Source of the DNA: Pontivivens insulae
GTDB taxonomy: Bacteria > Pseudomonadota > Alphaproteobacteria > Rhodobacterales > Rhodobacteraceae
Reading direction: 5' to 3'
Assembly: GCF_900302495.1 (NCBI RefSeq)
Contig: NZ_OMKW01000003.1
Coordinates: 1 to 64,000, forward strand
DNA: 64,000 bases
Within the stretch, counting starts at the first letter, position 1. The number at the start of each line of letters is the position of its first letter. The notes under the pieces are model-generated. The model did not search any database. It was not told where the DNA came from and saw only the letters and a program-made list of their open reading frames with translations. The position numbers were made by a program, and so were the translations under genes. This document shows positions 25,159 to 35,700 of the stretch, piece after piece.

Positions 25159-25947
25159 ATGTCGATATTGATCCGCGAAGATGAACGTGGCGTCGCGACC
25201 CTGACGCTCAATCATCCTGAAAAGCTCAATCCGCTCAGCGATGCAATGCTCGCAGCGCTGCAGTCGGAATTCGACAGTTTGCAGGAAGACCGCAGCATTC
25301 GCGCGATCATTCTCAAAGGCGCCGGCAAGGCATTTTGCGCAGGTCATGACCTGAGAGAAATGACAGCCGCGCGGCAAAGCGAAGACGGCGGAGCGGCGGC
25401 TTTTCGGGACCTGTTTGATCGCTGTGCGCGCATGATGACCACCATCTCGCGCCTTCCCCAACCTGTGATTGCCCAAGTCCACGGCATCGCAACAGCAGCA
25501 GGGTGCCAACTCGTCGCATCCTGCGATATGGCACTTGCAGCAGATGGAACAAAGTTCGGTGTGAACGGCGTGAATATTGGCTTGTTCTGTTCGACCCCGA
25601 TGGTTGCCCTCAGCCGGAACATTCCGCGCAAGCAGGCCTTTGAAATGCTGACAACCGGTCAGTTCATCGACGCAGGCCGGGCGGTCGAGCTTGGCTTGAT
25701 CAACAGGTCTGTACCAGCTGACCAACTGACCGATGCAACCAGAGAACTCGCCGACACCGTCGCCGCCAAACTCTCCAGCGCGGTCCGAGTTGGAAAGCGC
25801 GCATTTTACGATCAGATCGACCTACCCTTGGATCAGGCCTATGCCCTGACCGGTGAAGTGATGGCACTGAACATGGCGGATCGCGATACCGAGGAAGGCA
25901 TTGCAGCCTTCCTCGAAAAACGTGAGCCGGGGTGGAAAAACCCTTAA
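25159..25947 (+). CDS. Enoyl-CoA hydratase/isomerase family protein (ECHDC3-like)
   Basis: The 262-residue protein has the crotonase fold, with oxyanion-hole regions GKAFCAGHDLREM and VHGIATAAGCQLVASCD. The two glutamates of classical hydratases appear to be missing: the first position reads Gln in GCQLVAS and the second reads Asn in GVNIGLF. It resembles ECHDC3-type proteins and may do a different reaction on an acyl-CoA. It converges on ctaA with a four-base overlap. Confidence 0.85.
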   Translation: MSILIREDERGVATLTLNHPEKLNPLSDAMLAALQSEFDSLQEDRSIRAIILKGAGKAFCAGHDLREMTAARQSEDGGAAAFRDLFDRCARMMTTISRLPQPVIAQVHGIATAAGCQLVASCDMALAADGTKFGVNGVNIGLFCSTPMVALSRNIPRKQAFEMLTTGQFIDAGRAVELGLINRSVPADQLTDATRELADTVAAKLSSAVRVGKRAFYDQIDLPLDQAYALTGEVMALNMADRDTEEGIAAFLEKREPGWKNP

Positions 25948-27092
25948 ACTTCTCGCACGCTTTGAGCCTGAGGATATGCGCTTGAAAACCGCGCCCGGAT
26001 GACGGCCACCCATAGCAGCACAGCGACGAACTGATGCGCGATGGCCAGTTGCCACGGCGCTGCATAGAGCACCGTGATGATGCCGAGCACGACCTGAACT
26101 GCCAATGCCAGCATCATCCAGCCATGGGCCAGCCGAACCCGGCCCAGCGCAGACTTGCGCGCGCGCAACCACAGCACGACACCAAATATCAGCACGATAT
26201 AGGCAAGGATGCGGTGGTTGAACTGAACCAATCCTGCGTTCTCGAAAAAGTTCGAAAGGAAAGGCTCCATAACAAAGGAGTTGTCAGGAATGATCTGCCC
26301 GGCCATCAGCGGCCAATCCGTGAACGAGCGTCCAGCATCGATACCGGCAACCAAAGCTCCCATCAGAATTTGCAGGAACACCAAAGCAATCATGATCGCG
26401 CCAAGCCGGGCAAGGCCATGTTCGCGCACGCGGCGCGCTTGCAGCAGATCAACCTCGCTGCGCCCAAGGCGCATGACATACCATGCGATGAGGCCGAGTA
26501 TCACAAAGGCCAGCCCCAGATGCGTGGCAAGTCGGTAAGAGGCAACATCCAGCATTGTGCCCTCAAGACCGCTCGACACCATCCACCAGCCGATGGCCCC
26601 CTGAAGACCGCCGAGCGCACCCAGACCCAGCAAACGGGGTGTCCAACCGGCTGGGATCTGACGGCGAAGGGCGAACCAGACGAAACCTATCGCCCAGACG
26701 AGGCCAATAAACCGTCCAAGCTGCCTGTGACCCCATTCCCACCAATAGATGAACTTGAATTCCTCCAGGCTCATTCCCCGGTTCTGCAACTGGTACTCGG
26801 GAATTTGACGGTAGAGTTCGAATTCCGCCTGCCATTGTTCCGCGTTCAGTGGCGGCACCGCCCCCGTCACCAAGTCCCACTCCGTGATGGACAGCCCGCT
26901 ATCGGTCAGCCGGGTCAATCCACCAACAGCGATCATAACAACGACAAGTGCAAAGAGGATCTTTAGCCAGGCTGCAATCGCGCTGCGCGCTGCGGCCGAT
27001 GCCCGCTCAGCGGCGCCGGGCTTCGCGCGCGCCGGGGTTGCAGCCTCCTGCTGGCTGACATCTTCAAAGATCGAACGGGGTTTGGTGGCCAT
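25944..27092 (-). CDS. ctaA: Haem A synthase (COX15/CtaA)
   Basis: The 382-residue membrane protein has eight predicted helices in two similar halves. It oxidises the C8 methyl of haem O to give haem A for cytochrome aa3 oxidase. Characteristic stretches are ALVVVMIAVGGLTRLTDSGL and WEWGHRQLGRFIGLVWAIGF, the latter with a conserved haem-region histidine, and FNHRILAYIVLIFG holds another. About 35 soluble residues precede the first helix. No cytochrome oxidase structural gene is in the window. Confidence 0.95.
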   Translation of the reverse strand: MATKPRSIFEDVSQQEAATPARAKPGAAERASAAARSAIAAWLKILFALVVVMIAVGGLTRLTDSGLSITEWDLVTGAVPPLNAEQWQAEFELYRQIPEYQLQNRGMSLEEFKFIYWWEWGHRQLGRFIGLVWAIGFVWFALRRQIPAGWTPRLLGLGALGGLQGAIGWWMVSSGLEGTMLDVASYRLATHLGLAFVILGLIAWYVMRLGRSEVDLLQARRVREHGLARLGAIMIALVFLQILMGALVAGIDAGRSFTDWPLMAGQIIPDNSFVMEPFLSNFFENAGLVQFNHRILAYIVLIFGVVLWLRARKSALGRVRLAHGWMMLALAVQVVLGIITVLYAAPWQLAIAHQFVAVLLWVAVIRARFSSAYPQAQSVREV

Positions 27093-27179
27093 GCGGCGCC
27101 TCCGACTTTCATGTTGGGCATGAGATAGCGGTGTGTCGGTCCCGCTGCAAGAAACTGCGCCCGCGCCCGGTTGCCGCGT

Positions 27180-28076
27180 CTAGTGCGGCGCAAGCAGCCA
27201 ACGATGGAGATGCTGAGCCGCCGGTGACGTGACACCTTCCCGCCGGTAGCCCAGATAGTACCCGAAACCGGACGTCTCTATGCGCAAGCCGAGCGGCACC
27301 AAATGACCCGCGCGGATCTGCGGCTGCAAAAGATCCAAAGATCCCAGTAACACACCCTCTCCCGCCAAAGCGGCCTCAACCGCCAAGACATAGCTCGTGA
27401 AGACACGCTGCATTTGCGGCACATCCCGAAGCCCTGCCCGGCGAAGCCAGGCAGAAAGCGTAATCCACTGCGGCCGAACCTGACGGTAGTCGAGCAATGG
27501 CAGGCGTGCGATGTCCTCAAGTGTCATTGCTTCTCGATCTGGCCTAGCCAGTGTTGGAGCTGCCACGGGGATCAATCGCTCTTCAAACAATGGTGTCAGC
27601 ACCCAATCGGGATGCTCGCCCTGCGAGTAGATAATCGTAAGGTCGTTGTTGGTGTGCGCCACCTCCGCCAGACTGTCCGTGCTCAGCACATGAACCGGCC
27701 CTGCGCCCTCTTCTTGCGCAAAGCTGCGCAGACGCGGCGCCAACCAGAGATGAGACACCGAAACACTGGCGGCTATACTGACCGGAGCAGCCCTCGTTAC
27801 ACCGCGCAGCTCAGAAAGGTCTGCCTCAAGGTAATCCAGCGCCGCCCCCACCTGAAGCGAGAGCCGCCGCCCTGCCCCCGTCAGCGACACACGACGACCA
27901 GCGCGCTCGAACAGCGCCATGCCCAGATCATGCTCAAGCGCCTGTATGCGCCTGGACACGGCAGCCTGTGTCACAAGCAGTTCGCGTGCTGCGTCTGAGA
28001 AGCTGCCATGCCGTGCCGCCGCCTCAAACACGCGAAGCGCATCCAGTGACTTGGGAAGGGAGGGTCGGAATTGCAT
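27180..28076 (-). CDS. LysR family transcriptional regulator
   Basis: The 298-residue regulator has an N-terminal winged helix (LDALRVFEAAARHGSFSDAA then AVSRRIQALEHDLG) and a C-terminal effector-binding domain. Its N-terminus looks like the GcvA-like subgroup. It is divergent from the iron alcohol dehydrogenase gene across 92 bases, so that gene is the likeliest target along with its own promoter. The inducer is not known. Confidence 0.92.
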   Translation of the reverse strand: MQFRPSLPKSLDALRVFEAAARHGSFSDAARELLVTQAAVSRRIQALEHDLGMALFERAGRRVSLTGAGRRLSLQVGAALDYLEADLSELRGVTRAAPVSIAASVSVSHLWLAPRLRSFAQEEGAGPVHVLSTDSLAEVAHTNNDLTIIYSQGEHPDWVLTPLFEERLIPVAAPTLARPDREAMTLEDIARLPLLDYRQVRPQWITLSAWLRRAGLRDVPQMQRVFTSYVLAVEAALAGEGVLLGSLDLLQPQIRAGHLVPLGLRIETSGFGYYLGYRREGVTSPAAQHLHRWLLAPH

Positions 28077-28168
28077 GAGAAAAACGTATGATTAAGCCGA
28101 AGAATTTGTGGAGTTTATCGTCCCTGCGCCACACTGCAATGTTCTGATGTCATAAGCAGGAGCGCGAT
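28077..28168. promoter_or_regulatory. Divergent regulatory region of LysR gene and alcohol dehydrogenase
   Basis: This 92-base gap must hold both promoters. An AT-rich part near 28090-28120 has T-N11-A-like spacings typical of LysR sites, but no single operator stands out. AGCAGGAG at 28154-28161 is the binding site for the dehydrogenase. Confidence 0.4.
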
Positions 28169-29305
28169 ATGAGTTACGATATGGGCTTTGTTCCCCCTGC
28201 GCTGTTCGGGCCCGGACGTCTGGTCGAAGTGCCGTCGCGGGCAAAAACGCTCGGAGCACGTACCGCACTCATAATCGCCGATCCGTTTTTGGCCGATGCC
28301 GGATTGCTGGATCCACTGACCGCGGGGCTCAAAGCCGAGGGGCTCGACGTTGACCTGTTCACCGAGTTCAGTGGAGAGCCCAAGACAACCCACGTCACAG
28401 CGGCCGCCCGCCGCGCGGATTCGGTCGATCTGGTGATCGGCATAGGGGGCGGATCAGCTCTAGATATCGCGAAGTCGGCAGCCTCAATCGCTGCGCCAGA
28501 TGCGGACGCCCTCGACTACGCGGTTGGAGGCAAGCCATTGGCAGCCCGCCGTCCACGACTGGCAATCATGATCCCAACGACAGCGGGAACTGGATCGGAG
28601 AGCTCTGCCACCAACATACTCAGCGATCCGGACGGGAATAAGCGCTGGATCTGGGGGCACGTCACAAAACCCGATCTTATCGTGCTGGATCCCGAATTGA
28701 CGGTCAGCCTGCCGCCCGCGCTGACGGCATGGACAGGGATGGACGCGCTGGTCCATGCCTTCGAGGCCTCGACAAATCGTCGTACAAATCCCGGCGGACA
28801 GCTACATGGTCATCACGCGCTGCAATTGGTTGCCCGCGCGCTTCCACAAGCTGTCGCAACGCCGACGGATATCGAGGCGCGCGGCGCACTGATGCTCGGA
28901 TCTTTCCACGCCGGAATTGCCATCGACAACTGCAACTGCGCCATTGCTCACAATATCAGCCATGCGATGGCAAGTTTTGGCCCAGTCCACCATGGCCTCG
29001 CGACAGCGCTGGCGTTTGAGGCCACGTTGCCCTGGCTGGTCACGCAGGACACGGCTGAGCTTCGTGCAGCCGCTACAGCGCTGGATTGTTCGCTGACGAA
29101 TCTTCCTCAGCGCATCACCGCGCTGATGGATGCCTGCAATATTGTTCGGGCGCTGCCCGAGACCTGTCAGATCCCTGGGTCGCAGGCCCTCGCGGCTGCC
29201 ATGACACGCGAACCCAATCTGGGCATCCTCGAGGTCACGGTTGGAGCCCCGGATGCGCAGGCAATGGCCCGCGCCGTGTTCGAGCTTTTGGGCGAAACCG
29301 CCTAA
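28169..29305 (+). CDS. Iron-containing alcohol dehydrogenase
   Basis: The 378-residue protein belongs to the group III metal-dependent alcohol dehydrogenases. The NAD(P)-binding region carries GIGGGSALDIAKSAA, and the metal ligands appear in TGMDALVHAFEA and CAIAHNISHAMASFGPVHHG. It oxidises or reduces an alcohol/aldehyde pair, with the substrate unknown. It is divergent from a LysR gene, the likely regulator. Its stop overlaps the convergent Anbu gene by four bases. Confidence 0.92.
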   Translation: MSYDMGFVPPALFGPGRLVEVPSRAKTLGARTALIIADPFLADAGLLDPLTAGLKAEGLDVDLFTEFSGEPKTTHVTAAARRADSVDLVIGIGGGSALDIAKSAASIAAPDADALDYAVGGKPLAARRPRLAIMIPTTAGTGSESSATNILSDPDGNKRWIWGHVTKPDLIVLDPELTVSLPPALTAWTGMDALVHAFEASTNRRTNPGGQLHGHHALQLVARALPQAVATPTDIEARGALMLGSFHAGIAIDNCNCAIAHNISHAMASFGPVHHGLATALAFEATLPWLVTQDTAELRAAATALDCSLTNLPQRITALMDACNIVRALPETCQIPGSQALAAAMTREPNLGILEVTVGAPDAQAMARAVFELLGETA

Positions 29306-30033
29306 ACCGGGATCTGCACCATCTCGTCAAAGGACCGCCGCAGGGCGGCAGACCATGCATCCGAAAGGGCCGCGAAATTCTCGTCCCCCTCTTCGATGCG
29401 TCGCAGTTGATCGAAGCTCACATCATCCGTGCGCATCACTGCAAGATCGAGCGGCATGCCCACAGACAGGTTAGAGCGCAGGGTGGAATCCATCGACAGG
29501 AAGCATGCCGTCAGCCCCATCTGAAGTGGGGTCGAAGGATCGATCACCCGGTCTAGGATCGGCTTGCCGTATTTATGCTCCCCAATCTGGAAATACGGCG
29601 TGTCTGCGGTCGCCTCGATAAAGTTGCCCGCGGAATAGACCATGAACAGGCGCATATCACCGCCCGCCCGCTGCCCCGCCACAACGATTGAGCTTGCCGA
29701 GCTTTCACCCGCGGCGGTCAATCCGGGACCATAACGACCCATCACGATGCGCATTGCATCACCGACGATCTCTGCCACGCGGAACATCGTCGGCGCGGTG
29801 AACAACGTTTCGATTCCATCCTCGGGATGTTCGATGTTCTCTTCGAGTAGACTTACAACGGCCTGTGTGATCGCAAGGTTGCCCGCCGTCATCAATGTGA
29901 TGACCCGATCGCCCGGTGCCTGCCACGTAAACATCTTCTTGTATTTAGAGATTGAGTCGATGCCCGCATTTGTGCGGGTGTCCGACAGGCAGATAATGCC
30001 CTCATTCAATTTCAGGGCGACGCAGTAAGTCAC
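29302..30033 (-). CDS. Anbu, proteasome-like peptidase
   Basis: The 243-residue protein is a member of Anbu, an HslV/proteasome relative. It begins MTYCVALKLNEGIICLSDTR; after removal of Met the threonine would be the N-terminal nucleophile, as in proteasome beta subunits. The motif DTRTNAGIDSIS and the later AGQRAGG fit the family. It forms the last gene of a unit with an alpha-E protein and a permuted ATP-grasp enzyme, and lies near a divergent transglutaminase gene, the classical Anbu neighbourhood. Its substrate is unknown. Confidence 0.92.
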   Translation of the reverse strand: MTYCVALKLNEGIICLSDTRTNAGIDSISKYKKMFTWQAPGDRVITLMTAGNLAITQAVVSLLEENIEHPEDGIETLFTAPTMFRVAEIVGDAMRIVMGRYGPGLTAAGESSASSIVVAGQRAGGDMRLFMVYSAGNFIEATADTPYFQIGEHKYGKPILDRVIDPSTPLQMGLTACFLSMDSTLRSNLSVGMPLDLAVMRTDDVSFDQLRRIEEGDENFAALSDAWSAALRRSFDEMVQIPV

Positions 30034-30193
30034 AGCAAAAGCTCCATTTCAGGCTTGGCTGGACCTGATGTGTTTTTCGTCGAGATCGCAAGGCCAATTT
30101 GCGCAGATCACGAACTCCGCGCGGTCCCGCACAGTTCCGCTGCAGAACGGACAACGCAGCCCAACGTTGTGGCGCATGGAAAACGGGCGCGTG

Positions 30194-31174
30194 TTACTGG
30201 GCCTGCATTTCCTGCATCATCGGTTCAGGACCGTTAAAGCCGTAAGCGTCGCCAATTTGCATGCCCAGCGCATTGGTTTGCTCGATCATCATGGTGAGCC
30301 ATTCGTGCAAGCCATGGGCGATGATCGTCTCAACCGTGGCGTTTTCCAGTTGTGTTCCCAGGTGCTCCGCCTGACGCCGCGCGTCATCCTGAAGTGCCGT
30401 CTGACCACCAATATCATGCAAGCTCGCCACAATCTGCTGATAGCAACACATAAGTGAACGCGGGCTTGCTGCATTGAGGACGAGGAAGTGGACAACAGCC
30501 TGAGGCGTCACGGTCTCACGATAGGTCCATCGGAAGGCCCGCAGGGAATTGGCCGCCCGCAGCAACTGCACCCATTGCATGTGGTCGAGACCGCCGCCCA
30601 CATCCTGTGCCGAGGGCAGCAAGACGTGGAACTTCACATCGACAAGACGGGCGGTCGCATCGGCCCGCTCAATGTTCTGTCCCAACTGGATGAAACTGTA
30701 GCCGCAATCGCGAAGCATTGAGGCCTCGACTGCTCCGGTAAACAGAAAGCCCTGCTCCTTCACCCACTCCAGAAAGGCCGCAAGCTTGCCACCGGTTACC
30801 ATGCGCATGTCTTTTCGCTTCATTTCGGACCATGCACCATTCAGCACGTCCCAGACCTCACGCGTGATCGCGATACGCATGGCACGGGCATTTTCCCGCG
30901 CGGCTTTAAGGCAGCAGTGGATCGACGATGGATTCTCGGGATCGAAGATCAGGTGTTCGGCCACCTGCTCCATTGTCGCGGATTGCAGGTCATGCGGAAA
31001 TGTCTCCCGACAGCCGCTTGCGATGACGATGCTTTCCCATTCCGACGCGCGCCCCTGATCCGAGTTCGGGATGGAGTCCATCCTGCGACCTGCATCCAGA
31101 AGACGGGCGATATTTCCAGCGCGTTCGATATAGCGCGACATCCAGAACAGGCCATTTGCGGTTCTACTCAGCAT
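30194..31174 (-). CDS. Alpha-E domain protein
   Basis: The 326-residue, mainly helical protein matches the alpha-E family, starting MLSRTANGLFWMSRYIERAG. It always travels with the permuted ATP-grasp and the transglutaminase of Anbu clusters, and is thought to take part in peptide ligation or tagging, without proof. The ATG at 31174 lies next to the end of the ATP-grasp gene (one base apart), so they are coupled. A 160-base gap before Anbu shows no other gene. Confidence 0.92.
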   Translation of the reverse strand: MLSRTANGLFWMSRYIERAGNIARLLDAGRRMDSIPNSDQGRASEWESIVIASGCRETFPHDLQSATMEQVAEHLIFDPENPSSIHCCLKAARENARAMRIAITREVWDVLNGAWSEMKRKDMRMVTGGKLAAFLEWVKEQGFLFTGAVEASMLRDCGYSFIQLGQNIERADATARLVDVKFHVLLPSAQDVGGGLDHMQWVQLLRAANSLRAFRWTYRETVTPQAVVHFLVLNAASPRSLMCCYQQIVASLHDIGGQTALQDDARRQAEHLGTQLENATVETIIAHGLHEWLTMMIEQTNALGMQIGDAYGFNGPEPMMQEMQAQ

Positions 31175-31175
31175 C

Positions 31176-32588
31176 TTACACGCCCCCCGCATTCAGGACC
31201 CAGGTGTCCTTTACCCCACCACCCTGAGAGGAGTTCACGACGAGCGATCCCTCCTTCAGCGCAACACGGGTCAACCCGCCCGGGATCAGCCTGGTCTCGG
31301 TCCCCGAAATCACAAAGGGCCGCAAATCGACGTGCCGCGGCGCCAGCCCCTGCTCCACAAGAACGGGCGATGTTGACAGGGCAAGCGTGGGCTGCGCGAT
31401 GAAACCTGCCGGATCAGCCTCGATCCGCTTGCGATAATCCTCAATCTCCTGCGCGGTGGCTTTCGGACCGATCAACATCCCATAGCCGCCCGATCCGTGA
31501 ACTTCCTTGGCGACCAGATCACCCAGATTTTCAAGGACATATTTCAGCTCATCCTCCCGACCGCAGCGCCAGGTGGGCACATTTGGCAGGATCGCTTTCT
31601 CGCCCAGATAGAATTCCACCATCTCGGGCACATAGGTATAAATCGCCTTGTCATCCGCCACGCCCGACCCCGGCGCATTCACAATCGTGACGCCACCCGC
31701 CTTGTAGGCATCAATGATCCCCGGCACCCCCAGCATGGATTCCGGATTGAAGACCTTGGGATCGAGGAAAGCATCATCAATGCGGCGATAAAGCACGTCG
31801 ATCCGCTTCGGCCCGTACACCGTCCGCATGTAGAGCCGATCGCCCTCAACAAACAAATCCTGCCCCTCGACGAGTTCGACACCCATAAGGTCGGCGAGGA
31901 ACGTGTGTTCGTAGTAGGCAGAGTTGAAATGGCCCGGCGTCATGATCGCCATTGTCGGCTCATCTTCGCACATAGGTGGCGCGACACTGGCCATCGCCTC
32001 GGCCAGCATATCCCCATAGTGATCGACGGGGCGGACCCGGCCCGACCGGAACAACTCCGGGAACATGCGGCTCATCACCTCCCGGTTCTCAAGAACGTAA
32101 GAGATGCCGGAGGGCGTACGGCAATTATCTTCAAGCACGAAGGCCTCATCCGGCGCGGTCCGCACAAGATCAACGCCGCAAATGTGAGAGAATATGCCCC
32201 CGGGCGGTGTGAAGCCCTTCATTACGGGCTCATAGGCCTCGTTCTGATCGACCATTTCGGCAGGAACGATGCCGGCCTTGATGATTTCCCGATCATTGTA
32301 GACGTCTGTCAGAAAAGCGTTGAGCGCGCGCGTGCGCTGGATTGATCCGGCCTCTATCCGCTCCCACTCATCCGCCCCGAAGATGCGGGGCACCATGTCG
32401 AAGGGGATCAGGCGCTCTGGATCGCCCCCCTCGCCATAAACGGCAAAGGTGATTCCAATCCGCTTGAACAGCGCCTCGGCTTCTTCGCGTTTTTCATTCA
32501 GAGCATCAGGTCCGTTCGCCGCAAGCCAGTCAGCGACGATGCGATATTCTGGTCGCACCTCGTCGCCATCATACATTTCGTTGAACAT
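31176..32588 (-). CDS. Circularly permuted ATP-grasp type 2 protein
   Basis: The 470-residue protein belongs to the circularly permuted ATP-grasp family, predicted to form peptide (carboxylate-amine) bonds using ATP. The start reads MFNEMYDGDEVRPEYR, and conserved later parts include YGPKRIDVLYRRIDDAFLDP and VHGSGGYGMLIGPKA. Start 32588 has a GGAAAGG site. It heads the unit ATP-grasp, alpha-E, Anbu and is divergent from the transglutaminase gene by 125 bases. Confidence 0.93.
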   Translation of the reverse strand: MFNEMYDGDEVRPEYRIVADWLAANGPDALNEKREEAEALFKRIGITFAVYGEGGDPERLIPFDMVPRIFGADEWERIEAGSIQRTRALNAFLTDVYNDREIIKAGIVPAEMVDQNEAYEPVMKGFTPPGGIFSHICGVDLVRTAPDEAFVLEDNCRTPSGISYVLENREVMSRMFPELFRSGRVRPVDHYGDMLAEAMASVAPPMCEDEPTMAIMTPGHFNSAYYEHTFLADLMGVELVEGQDLFVEGDRLYMRTVYGPKRIDVLYRRIDDAFLDPKVFNPESMLGVPGIIDAYKAGGVTIVNAPGSGVADDKAIYTYVPEMVEFYLGEKAILPNVPTWRCGREDELKYVLENLGDLVAKEVHGSGGYGMLIGPKATAQEIEDYRKRIEADPAGFIAQPTLALSTSPVLVEQGLAPRHVDLRPFVISGTETRLIPGGLTRVALKEGSLVVNSSQGGGVKDTWVLNAGGV

Positions 32589-32685
32589 GATACCCTTTCC
32601 GGTGGATTTTTCCGTCGGTTGCGTCAGCATTGGGTTTCAAGACTGATACATTTTGTCCAAATGTGAAGGGCAATTGCCGAAAAAA

Positions 32686-32700
32686 CTGCCCATTGGGCAG
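32686..32700. promoter_or_regulatory. Inverted repeat in the divergent Anbu-cluster control region
   Basis: CTGCCC-ATT-GGGCAG is a perfect six-pair inverted repeat lying five bases before the ribosome binding site of the transglutaminase gene. It could be an operator controlling both divergent units or a leader hairpin. Confidence 0.45.
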
Positions 32701-32713
32701 AATTGGAGAAAAA

Positions 32714-35700
32714 ATGAGCATCAAGATCGCACTGACCCACCGGACGAGCTATCGCTATGACCGGCCGATCCAGCTCAACCCGCATGTGGTCCGGCTTCGA
32801 CCCGCACCGCACGCCAGAACGCCGGTGCTGAGCTACAGCTTGAAGATCACTCCGGAAGATCACTTTCTGAACTGGCAGCAGGACGCGTTTTCCAATTGGC
32901 AGGCCCGGCTCGTTTTCCCCGAAAAGACACGTGAATTCACGGTAGAGGTGCAGGTCATCGCGGACATGATCGCGATCAACCCGTTCGACTTCTTCCTCGA
33001 AGAATACGCCAGCGATGTGCCGTTCACCTATCCCGCAACTTTGCGCAAGGAATTGTCGATCTTCCGGCGCCAGCCACGCCAAACCAAGACGTTCCACCGC
33101 TATCTTGAAGCCGCCCCACAACCCGTGGACATGGCCACCAATGATTGGCTGGTCGCGCTCAACCAATACGTTCAGGAAACCATCGACTATACCGTCCGGA
33201 TGGAGCCGGGAGTTCAGGATCCCAAGACCACAATCGTGAAAGCGCTGGGGTCCTGCCGGGACAGCGCCTGGCTGCTGGTCAACATGCTGCGTGAGTTCGG
33301 GTACGCGGCGCGATTTGTCTCTGGCTACCTCGTCCAGCTCAAATCGGATCAAAAGGCGATTGATGGCCCAAGTGGACCGGAAGAGGATTTCACCGATCTG
33401 CACGCATGGTGTGAGGTTTATCTGCCCGGGGCTGGCTGGGTTGGCCTAGATCCGACCTCTGGCCTCTTTGCGGGAGAAGGCCATATCCCGCTGGCCTGCA
33501 CGCCGCTGCCCTCTTCTGCCGCACCCATCTCTGGCAGTCTGGAGAAAGCCGAGGTCGACTTTGACTTTGACATGCGCGTCGACCGGATTGAAGAACCCCC
33601 ACGCGTCACCGCCCCGATCGCAGATCCGCAATGGGCCGCGCTCAATCGCGCGGGTCAGGCTGTAGATGCGAAGATGAAGGCCGCGGATATGCGTCTGACG
33701 ATGGGAGGTGAGCCCACCTTTGTCAGCGCTTACGACCGCGACGCAGATGAATGGACGACAGGGGCGGTCGGTCCGACCAAGCGGGCAAAGGCCGATGAGC
33801 TGATCCGCCGTTTCCGCGACCGCTTCGCTCCGGGCGGTATGCTGCACTACGGTCAGGGCAAATGGTATCCGGGTGAGCAGCTCCCCCGCTGGGCCTTCTC
33901 GCTCTATTGGCGGGGTGATGGTGCACCGCTGTGGAAAAACGAAGCGCTGGTCGCGAAAGAAGGCGCGCAAGGGGCCTCCATCGAAGACGCCGAAGCCTTC
34001 ATGTCGACCCTCTGTGACACTTTAGAGGTGGAACAAGACCTCGCCGCACCAACATTCGAAGATCCCGTCGCCTTCGCAATGCGAGAACAAGACCTGCCCG
34101 ACAACGTGACGGCAGTTGAGAACAAGCTCGACGATCCGCAGGAACGACAGCGCCTTGCCAAAGTGTTCGAGCGTGGCTTGAACAAGCCAACAGCCTACGT
34201 GCTGCCGCTGCAATTGGCGCAAGCAGGCGACCGCCGGCGCTTCCGCTGGCGCTCCGAGAAGTGGAAAACCCGGCGTGGCAAGCTGTTCCTCGCCCCCGGC
34301 GACAGCCCGGCGGGGTTCCGTCTGCCCCTTGGTGCGTTAGAGCATATCGACAAGGCTCAACGTGTCATGCAGACGCCCTTCCAGCGCGATCCTATGGCCC
34401 GGCCCGGACCGCTTCCGCAAACAGCGGGCGGGCGGGCTGTGAGCGCGGCATCAGAAGAGCCGTCGGATGATTGGATGGCCGCCCATGTCTGGTTCACCGA
34501 AAATGACCAACCGGTTCGCACGGCTCTGACCGTTGAGCCGCGCGACGGAAAAATCTGTGTCTTCCTGCCGCCAACCGGGTCGGCAGATGAATATATCGAC
34601 CTGATCACTGCGGTTGAGGAAGCCGCAGAGGCGCTGGAACAACCTGTCCATATCGAAGGGTACGAGCCACCCCGAGACCCGCGGGTCAACATGATCGGTG
34701 TCACACCCGATCCCGGCGTGATCGAGATCAACATACACCCCACCACCGACTGGGACACGCAAACCGCCGTGTTCGACACGCTCTATGAAGAGGCACGGGC
34801 CATTGGTCTCGATGCGTCTTCCTTCATGGTCGATGGACGACCGACCGGATCAGGTGGCGGAAATCATATCGTTGTGGGCGGCGCATCGCCTTCTGACAGT
34901 CCATTCCTGCGCAGGCCCGATCTGCTCGGATCAGTGGTGCGGTACTGGCAGCGGCATCCGTCGCTCAGTTATCTGTTCTCCGGCATGTTCATCGGGCCGA
35001 CCTCGCAGGCACCACGTCTGGATGAAGCGCGTCACGACAGCCTTTACGAGATGGAGATTGCCCTTAAGGAGGTCGAACGGGCCGGGCAGCATGTGCCCCC
35101 ATGGCTGGTAGACAGGATTTTCCGCCACCTCCTCACCGACCTTACCGGCAACACCCACCGGGCCGAGATCTGCATTGATAAGCTCTTCTCCCCGGACGGA
35201 CCGACGGGGCGGCTGGGCCTTGTAGAGTTTCGGGGCTTCGAAATGCCGCCTCATCAGCGGATGGCATCGGCACAGGCCCTGATTATTCGCGCATTGCTCG
35301 CCTGGTTCTGGGAGACGCCCTACAAGCAACCTTTGAAACCATGGGGGACCCATCTGCATGATAGGTTCCTATTGCCGCACCATTGCGCGGCGGATTTCCA
35401 CAAAGTGCTTGAAGATCTTTCCCAAGCGCACGGCCAATTCTTTGATCCCGCCTGGTTTGCGGCACAGATCGACTTCCGTTTTCCCATCGCGGGCGTGACC
35501 CGGATCGAAGGGCAAACCCTCGAACTACGCTCCGCCATCGAACCCTGGAATGTCCTGGGTGAGGAAAGCACTGGCGGCGGCACGGCACGTTTTGTCGACA
35601 GCTCCGTCGAGCGGCTTCAGGTCAAAGTCACCGATGCGGACCCGCGCTACACCCTGACCTGCAACGGCTATGCGCTGCCGATGGAGCAGGTTGAGGATGG

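Noticed and set aside
26034-26966. 310-codon frame opposite ctaA
   Set aside because: Antisense to a clear haem A synthase, with a Gln/Pro/Arg-rich product and no binding site.
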